64,000 nucleotides of DNA from Mytilus edulis (Eukaryota; Mollusca; Bivalvia; Mytilida; Mytilidae). The stretch covers positions 12,684,867 through 12,748,866 of the forward strand of contig NC_092348.1 of NCBI RefSeq assembly GCF_963676685.1. Direction: 5' to 3'. Numbering within the stretch: the stretch's first letter is position 1; each line of letters opens with the position of its first letter. The position numbers and the translations under genes are program-made. A model generated the notes under the pieces. The model did not search any database, was not told the DNA's origin, and saw only the letters and a list, made by a program, of their open reading frames with translations. Shown piece by piece: positions 26,601-35,600 of this stretch.

Positions 26601-29600
26601 TAACACTCATAGATGATATTTCAGCATACATAACTTGTTTCATATCAGCCTTTCTATGCTGCTGGTCCAACGGACATAAAGTTCTACTGGCATACTCATA
26701 TTCATAGCTAGAAAAATAAATAAATATTCAAATTTTATAGTTTTAACTGAATAATCAGTGCTTCTAAAGATGTTATCGCAATTTAAACTAAACCAGTAAC
26801 TACAGGGAATCAAGTGGTGATAACATTGATAAGATATTTCTCTAACTCTTACATGATTTATCCTTTTCCTGACATGTTGATTATTTCTATTTAATATGTC
26901 AAATTTCTTGCTTTCCTCTGAATTTCCTATTGTGACGTCATGAAAAAAGGTAACCTTGTCTGGTGACGTCACATAGAAAAATACATCTTTTTGCAGATCA
27001 TTCGAAAAAGAAATATTGAGTTTGTATGCATATTGTTTAAAAATCATTAGAGAAAGAGATTCCACCACCAAGTCTTGTGCAATACAATACTTATCCACTA
27101 TTTTTAAATTTCAAAATTTAACTGTCTCGAGTGGATAAATATCATATTACACAAGATATAGTGGTAGAATTTATATTTAATTGATATCTATCAAATTAAA
27201 TTGGGTTCTAATCTTGTATGGTAGAGATCCAGAAAATAAAAGATGTAAGCAGGAAATAATTCTTTCAGTTAAACTGTCATATAATTCAGCACACATTGCC
27301 ACTAAGTAATATAAATTATCTAACTGGTCAAACTAGTAACAGGATATACTATTTAGATGTCCAAAATTGCTTTATAGTACTACACAATCTAAAATTTGAA
27401 GTCCCATTTGATTAATAGGCCATTACATGGTATACTATATAGCTTTTGACTATAACTTATCTCAATTTCTTACAGGGTACATCAAGTAGTCAACTAGTCC
27501 TGGATTCCTCATACTTTTTGATACTGGTTTTCATGGGTTAAGATGACCAAAGAATTTAGGTGTTCAACAAAATACACATATGCTTAAGCATTTAAGGGCT
27601 TCCATGTTTTCCATGCAGGATAAAAATGAAAAATCCCTGTATGACAAGAAGTGCTGTGTTTTGTTCAATCACCTAAAACTTTAAACAACATTTAAAAATG
27701 AGTCCTTTCTTCTTGCATTTACTTTCTTCTATAATTTCATGGGACTACAGCTTTAATATATAAATGTAATTTCCATTCTGTAATAAGCTTTTCTATTGCA
27801 TTTGAGCTGTGGTCAAAATGTATATATAAACCAATGCTGGATATTTTTCTATGCACACTGTTATGTTGTAAAATAGATAGATGTGCTTGAAATATATAGA
27901 GTAAAAACGAATTATAACTAAAAATCATTAAAAGCTTTAGAAAAGTTTAATTGATAATAACAATGTATCTATATAATTTCCTATTGGCTGTTATTAATCC
28001 AGGATCCTATTACAATTACAATCAGGAACTACTTCATTTCCTTATTCTTTTTTTAAAGTTCTACTTACAGATATATTCATATTTTTCCATATTTTTTAAA
28101 TCAGTATAAAATGTTGCAAAACGAATGTCAAATAAAATACATTTTTTCATGTTCAGTGTATATTTAATGTTTTTTTTAAATAAAAAAATTGGCTCGTCGA
28201 AATTACATAAAGGAACATTATGAGGATCTATATTCTTCTTTATTCATATATTATCCTCATCAATATAAAATACCAGAGGAAAACAGAATTCTTTCTCATG
28301 TCTATATTCAAGACTTACATATTTTCTAAAGGTAGTGGAAGCTGCCATGATATTACTCCTCTCTGTTGCCTGGCAACAAAAAGTAAAGGAAAGTCTTCGT
28401 CTGCTGTATTAAGAAGTTTAATGCTGATTCTAACTGCTGTTGTCTGAAATCGATGAAGAAATAGAATAAAGAATTTATATGTTATTCTGAAAGTCATTTG
28501 GACCATGCCACTGGTCAATTAAAACAATTATTCATTCCTTTACATTATGTTAATCTACTGAAAGAGTTTAAAAAGGATTAAGGTTGAAATTTAAAAAAAA
28601 AACAGTTTACCTCCCCTAATTCTTATGGGCCTGCCACAAGTCAGAAACATCATCTATATTCACTGTAGAAGTCTATGTATTTCATATCTTAATGTTCTTT
28701 GCCGTCTTGAGAATTGGGGTTTAAAGGCAAATCTCTAATTGTTTTTTTCCTGTCACAACTTATGAAAACTAGGGACAATCTATTGTATAAGATTGTATGT
28801 TTTCCTATAAATATTTTTTAGGTTTTTCCTCTTTGAGTTGCTCTTTCATTATACCACACTACCGCTTCTATTCAAATGTATAATAAACTATAAGTGTGAT
28901 ATCATTTTTCTTTGATCTATTAAAATTTAGAATGGAAATGGGGAATGTGTCAAAGAGACAACAGCCCGACCATAGAGCAGACAACAGCAGAAGGTCACCA
29001 ATGGGTCTTCAATGCAGCGAGAACTGTTTTTTTTTCTCCTGGATCTTTATAGTTTAAGCCAAATCTCGTGTATTTGCTTAATGAAACTTTGGCAGTACTG
29101 TTTGTGTATAGATAGCTTATTGTAAAGTCAGTAAATTGAAGTGACTAACAAACTTGATCTGTAAATAATCATTATATACAAAAATTAACAATAAATTAGC
29201 TAAGGATCTGTAGGCATTACGAAAAAAAAGTCAGGACATGCACAATATTCATCAAATTTTGTAAGTGCAGGTGCTGTTATTCCCCCTAAAAATCAGCCTC
29301 CCAGAATGAAACACCAACTTGATCTGCAGGTCATCATCTTACAATTTATTGAGTACCAAAAATCAGCATCAGATCTACAGACATTGCAAAAAAACATGCT
29401 TTTAAATCCAACTCTTTCATATGTGAAAAACATTTAGTTTCAACGTTGTTTTCTGCTGCCTTTAAGCACTTCAATCTGACATTTAACAAGTTCAATACTT
29501 GGTCTGGACCTGCATCTCTGCATACCTCATCATTCTCTTTCACTGAAGCCAAAAAACTTTCACAAAAATTTTGCTTGTACAATGAGTATTATATAATTGT

Positions 29601-32600
29601 ATGACTTATAAGGAAGATTTCTTTATTGCCAACTGGTGATGACTTCTGGGTGATTCCTAAAAACCCATCAAATCAATCAAGGTACAGCTGTGTCTACCTA
29701 CATGTACATGTATTCAGAAAATAACAAAGTGGACTAAGAGTCAGTTTTCTTGTGATGTTGTAAACAACATTCCACAAAACCATGCACTCACAGATAAAAC
29801 ATTAAAAGCAAAGGAACAGTGATGTTATTGCAGTTTTCATCTCCATAAAATAGTTGATACTTTCTGTTGGAAAACTAATTTGGTAGCATGCTGAAGACAA
29901 AACCAAAATAAATAAGTCAAAAACTTCAGGCTTTCTGAAGGGTTTCAAATTTCAGTTAGTTACATAATCTCTGTATATTATTTAACTCATTGCATGATCT
30001 GATCATCATCTGAATTTATGCCAATTATGGTATCATTAGGATTCTTCTTTCTGAGTACAAAGTTTTTGAGAATTATGCATGTAATGTATTGAAAACAGTT
30101 TTACCAATAATTGAATATGCCATTACAGAGTGTCAACAGGCCAGACACTTATTGGGATGTATAAAGGAAATCCAATACCACTGTTTTTAACAAATACTAT
30201 ATAGGGAAGGGACTCCCACAAAATAAATATTCACATAGCATGCAATACATATTAAGCAGCAAATTTATAATGAAGTAAAGCATGTTTTAACTATTTCAAA
30301 GTTTGAAAATTTAGATTAAAAATATGGTACAAGCAACTATTTTTTAAATAAATAGATTACTTTTATAAAAATCTAACAAAAAGTTAGGAACAATAGTATT
30401 ATAAGCTTTGAGAACTAGAAATTTCAAAGAACAAAATATTTTCAACATGCATTCATTACCCAATTTCTGGAAAAATGTGGCATAAACTAAAATTTAAATA
30501 AGTAAAACTTTGTGACGAAATACAGGAATACATGTACTAGTCTAAAGCAACAAAAAGCAACTAAATAAATATAATGAACGGCTCAAGAGTTACATGTATT
30601 TGCAAGCAGAACAGCAACATTTGAAACTGTTCCAGGACTGAATGAGACTTTTAAAATGAGAAAACTATTTTCAGTCCTGAAATAGTTTGGAATTAGCATA
30701 ATTAGCTGTTCACTAAAGTTGTGGCGGCAACTTTGAAAGATTTTTTACCCTAATGGTTCAACTTAACCTGTGGCATATATATCCAGAATATTTACATATA
30801 TGATATAAACATAAAACTTTAACGGATAATCAATTTCAATATAATTAGAATTAAATCTCCTCACTCGCTCATTTTATGTGCTTAGTCACTAATTTTAATT
30901 AGATTGAATCAATTTCAATGCCTAAGTACTTTAACTGGGTTTTTTTCAAATGCAATATTCAAATTTTTAATACACATAGAATTATTTTTTTGAAAGGTCT
31001 TTTTGTCAACAGCCAAAACTTGAAACTTGTTGGAATTTGCTTTAAATTTATTTTCCCCTCCACTAAATAAAGGGATACACCATTTCACTGATAATTTATC
31101 AAGCAAGATAAATCAAAATGGTAAGCAAATGAGCATGATGGAACTATTTTATATAAATAGATTATTAATACACAATACGTTTTTGTGCAATGCTGGTACA
31201 TATAATTTTAATTGGGAATCCCTGTCTGCTATTTGGTCCAATCAGCTTGGGGGTTTCCCAGTTGCTGCTGCATGTGAAATCTCGAGAGCTTTTCTCCGGA
31301 GAATCATTGACAGCATAATGCAGCTCAAGCATGACAGGCACAAAATGCGCTTAAGCGGCGATATTTTGCATGATATCCATTGGTGGTATAATTTTATGGC
31401 AACTTTCAATGGGAAATCCATCTTACTCAATACTAACCCTGTCACCTCAGTTTACACAGATGCTTGCAATACAGGTGCAGGTGTTTTTTTTGGTACTGAT
31501 TGGTTTTATGTCAATTGGAAAGAGGATTTCCCATTTGTGCAAACTTTGCATATAAATGAGCAAGAAGCACTTGCAGTGGCTTTGGCAATCAAACGTTGGG
31601 CTAAGTGCTGGCAAAATAGGCGTGTATTTATTTATTGTGATAATGCATCAACTGTTGCCTGTATCAATAAGTGTACCTCAAGGAACAAACTTTTGATGTC
31701 CTTTTTGCGTGAATTGTTTTGGCTATCTGCTGCTAATAATTTTCATCTGGTCGCAATTCATTTACCGGGGAAGCAAAATGTTTTAGCGGATGCTATTTCC
31801 AGATTGCATGAATTAAAGTTATGTCAATTTTTAATGAAGGAATGCCTATCCACCCCTTTGTATGTGCATCACCTTGTTCCTCACATGTCCTGTCTTTCTC
31901 TCCGCTTTCTCATCTTTAGGCTTACAGGCACACAGTCATGACAGGTCAAGTTTTTTTTTCTTTAGTTTTCTATGGGATCAGTCTTAGCATTTTCTAACGC
32001 ATGTCCTACTTTCTACCTTTACACAGGTTTGGGGTTTTACTTTGGAGTACCACAGATTTTCAACTGGAATTTGCTTTGTTTGTAATTATGTTTACATGTA
32101 TTGCTTTATTGATATGCAAAGAAAATATTAAACTGTGGTTCTTTGTCCCAAACCTGTGTTTGTTCAGTTTATACTTCTAACTAAGAACCGGTTAACATAT
32201 CTTGGGCCCCTTACTGATCTCTGATTAGTGTAAAACAGATGCTTCATTTGCACTGTATCTTTTCAGCGTTTGGTTCGGGCCCCAAAAGGGAAAGTATCTT
32301 AGTATTCACAACATAGTCCCTAAATAGATTAAGGAGCAATATATAGGGAGGATTGGGGGGACTAGTAATGTGGATTAATGAGAAATTTTGGATCATATTT
32401 CACAAAATTAATGTTGCTAAACATATCTAACAATAAATCATAAAATAATGTAATTCATAGGAACAGACAAATTGACTTGTTCAGCTTAAATATGCAAAAG
32501 GGATGAGACACAAGTTACATTTGTAATCAAACTCAAAACTCAAGTAACTTGTTATATAGACTTCTCCCAGTTGACTTGTTTCTTAATACATTCCTACACT

Positions 32601-35600
32601 GTGACTGTTGCTATAACCTCTAAATTACAACTTCTAATATAAAATATAAACTAGTTCACTTTCTTCCAGCTATGGAACAGTAGCTCTTGGGTCCTTTTAA
32701 TATTTTTTGACAATTCAGTGACCATTTCTTTGGTCAGCAAACATCAAAAAATTTAATAAGGACCATAAGAGTTATGGTTCTGCAGCTAACTTTCTTCATG
32801 AACTAATTATTATAGCTTCTATGATTCTATACTACTAAAGGAAGAGATCGATTTTTTTGAGCCAAGACTTCTCTGAAATCATTCAAAGTCTGAAATAATT
32901 GTGATATGACTTATAAATGTAGTGTTTTGTACTTCCTAAATTTGTACGTCTTTGAAACAATCTTTTTTCCACAGAAAACGCCAATTCTAAAGAAAATAAC
33001 CCAATTCTGAAACTGTTCTTGATCTGTGTCAGGCCAACCTTAAAAATATGTTTGTTTGCAGTTTTCCGACTGTACCTTCAGACTGAAGGGTCGGTAGGTA
33101 GGAAAAATATTTTATTTTATCAGTCAAAATACAGTTTAAACAAGCAGTTACACTAAACCAAGTTTCTTGTGAAGAAAAAAAAAACATTTTAAAACAACAA
33201 ACACTGGACTGAAAACCAACATCACATGAACAGGCATTTTCAGATAAAAAACTTTTTTAACCTAAACTGAAACTTTAACATAGTGTTATTATCCAATTTA
33301 TGACATAAAATATGGTATAATTATTAAATACTGGAACACTTATAAACAAGGAATGTCATTATGACTAGAACTGTTCTAAAGAAATATATTCAGACATGTA
33401 TGCTTCTTGACTAGAATGTTTTCATGAGTAGAGTATTTTCATCAGAAAAATGTAGATATTAAAGATTTATAAGACAATGTATTAAAGAGTGTATTTTTAA
33501 TGAAAAAAAAAAATAACCATTGAATCTTTCTCAATTGAAAAAAAGGCAACTTGAAAAAAAAGTATTAAGACATTCGACTGTTTTCATATTTCTAACAATA
33601 TTTAATTATATGTGATAAGGTTATATATTTGCCAGGCTTTAATGAAAACCAAAGAAATCTAAAGTTTGGGGTGAAATCCATAGCACCCCATTAAAAGTAA
33701 ATGGTCTGTACTGAAATGCTTTTAATGCATAAAAAAAATTGGCAGCATAGCTTCTAAGGACATGTTTTAATTGAATTCACACAGGCCACACAGTTTGGGT
33801 ATATTTAATATTGTAAGAAAGAGAATAATTGCAACGAGTGGGGCAGCCCCCCTTATCCTAAAGGAGCATACTCATTGCAATCGAAGATAGATTTAAGATA
33901 GAGAGAGTATATTTATTTTTCAAGCTAACCATTCATTTTCTCTACATCTTTGTGTAGTTAGGGTTGCTTCTTATTGATTTGGCATGATCTATATCCATTA
34001 ACATTTCAAATGAGCCCTCCCTCCGTACAGGCGTGTTTACAGATATCCATGAAGATTTAAGTCACGGAGGAGTGGTTTCATCTTTGTCGTCTTCACAACG
34101 ATTTGTAGAAAATATGCCATACTTCAAGCTGCTGTCGAATTATTTAACCACTGAAATTGGTTCCTTAAAGTCAGGCTCCACAGATTCTGTACCCGATTTG
34201 TTTGAGACAGAATGGTTATCGTGTCAGTTAAGAATATCCTGTAAGAAACCTGTAAGATCGTTGTGGGGCTCATATGGAAGGATCCTATCCTTTTTAGCCC
34301 ACCATATTTTGGTACACTTTCAAAACTGATATGTACAATCATCAATCCTGCATGATTTGGTGCAATGTTTCACACAATTAAAAAGTTATATAGAAAACTA
34401 TTTGTGTCCTCATCAATTACTTAACTGATACATGACTGACTCCCAATGACGGTCTATACTAATTTTAAAGGCTTCCACAGTTTTTGATGAAATAACTTCA
34501 ACTGGTAGGTTATTCCAATCATTAATAATTCGTTGTGAGAAATGTCTTAATCGAAAAGAAGTGTTACATCTAGGTTTTGCTAATTTCCAATTATGCCACG
34601 GGTATTTGTACTGATGACAGTAAAAAATCTTTCATAAGATATATCTTCGATTCCTTTTAATATTTTGAAAGCTTGTATCATATCACCTCTTCGCCTTCTG
34701 TGAGTTAGGGAAGGTAGTTTAAATACTTTTAATCTGTCTTCATAGCTTAAATGTCGTATATCAGGAATTAATTTAGTTGCTCTCATCTGCACTTTTTCTA
34801 CAGCATTAATATCTTTCTTTAAATGCGGATTCCATATTGTATTTCCATATTCCACGTGTGGTCGTACCAACGCAACGTATAGTCTTAAAAATGTATATTG
34901 ATCTTTAAAGTTAAAAGTTCGGTTAATCAGCCCAAGTATACTATTGGCTTTATTTATTTTATTTATTTTATCCGCTGCATCATCGTCAATGATATCATCA
35001 CAGATCATTACATGTGCCTGAATCTGTATAAACAGTTTACTAATAAACTTTTTTGTTTGTTATTTGTCTTAAAATTGACACGAGACGACAGCGTAAAGTA
35101 CTCCTCCGTGACTTCATGGATACCTGTAAACAATTTCCATGTGCTTTATCATTAAATGGTCACATGAACACTTGACGGGAAGCAAAGAAAAAACGAACTT
35201 GATATGCGTAATTGACCCAGACTTTAAATCATTTCCGGAAAGGACCCAAAGTTCCGGATCGCGTCAATAGAAGTATTAAAAAAAAATTCTTCAAATTTAA
35301 AGCAATAAAATTTTCACAGTCGGGAGGATTTTCAAGGGTCGGTCGGTAAACTGCAAACAAACAATATTTTAATTTAAGCCTCATATAGGCTATCATGCAT
35401 CATCATGCTCAGTCAATGTACTGCTGTGAAATCTATAATACTAAAACAAAGAGGTCATGAACTTCGTACAGGGATTTATAATTTTACTACTAAATTCAAT
35501 CTTTATCACATGAATTTTCCGGTTGTGGTAAGAAAACCAGGATCGATGGTTCAAACAGAAAGATTTTGATAGCAGAGAAAACTATGCATCTTATAATATG

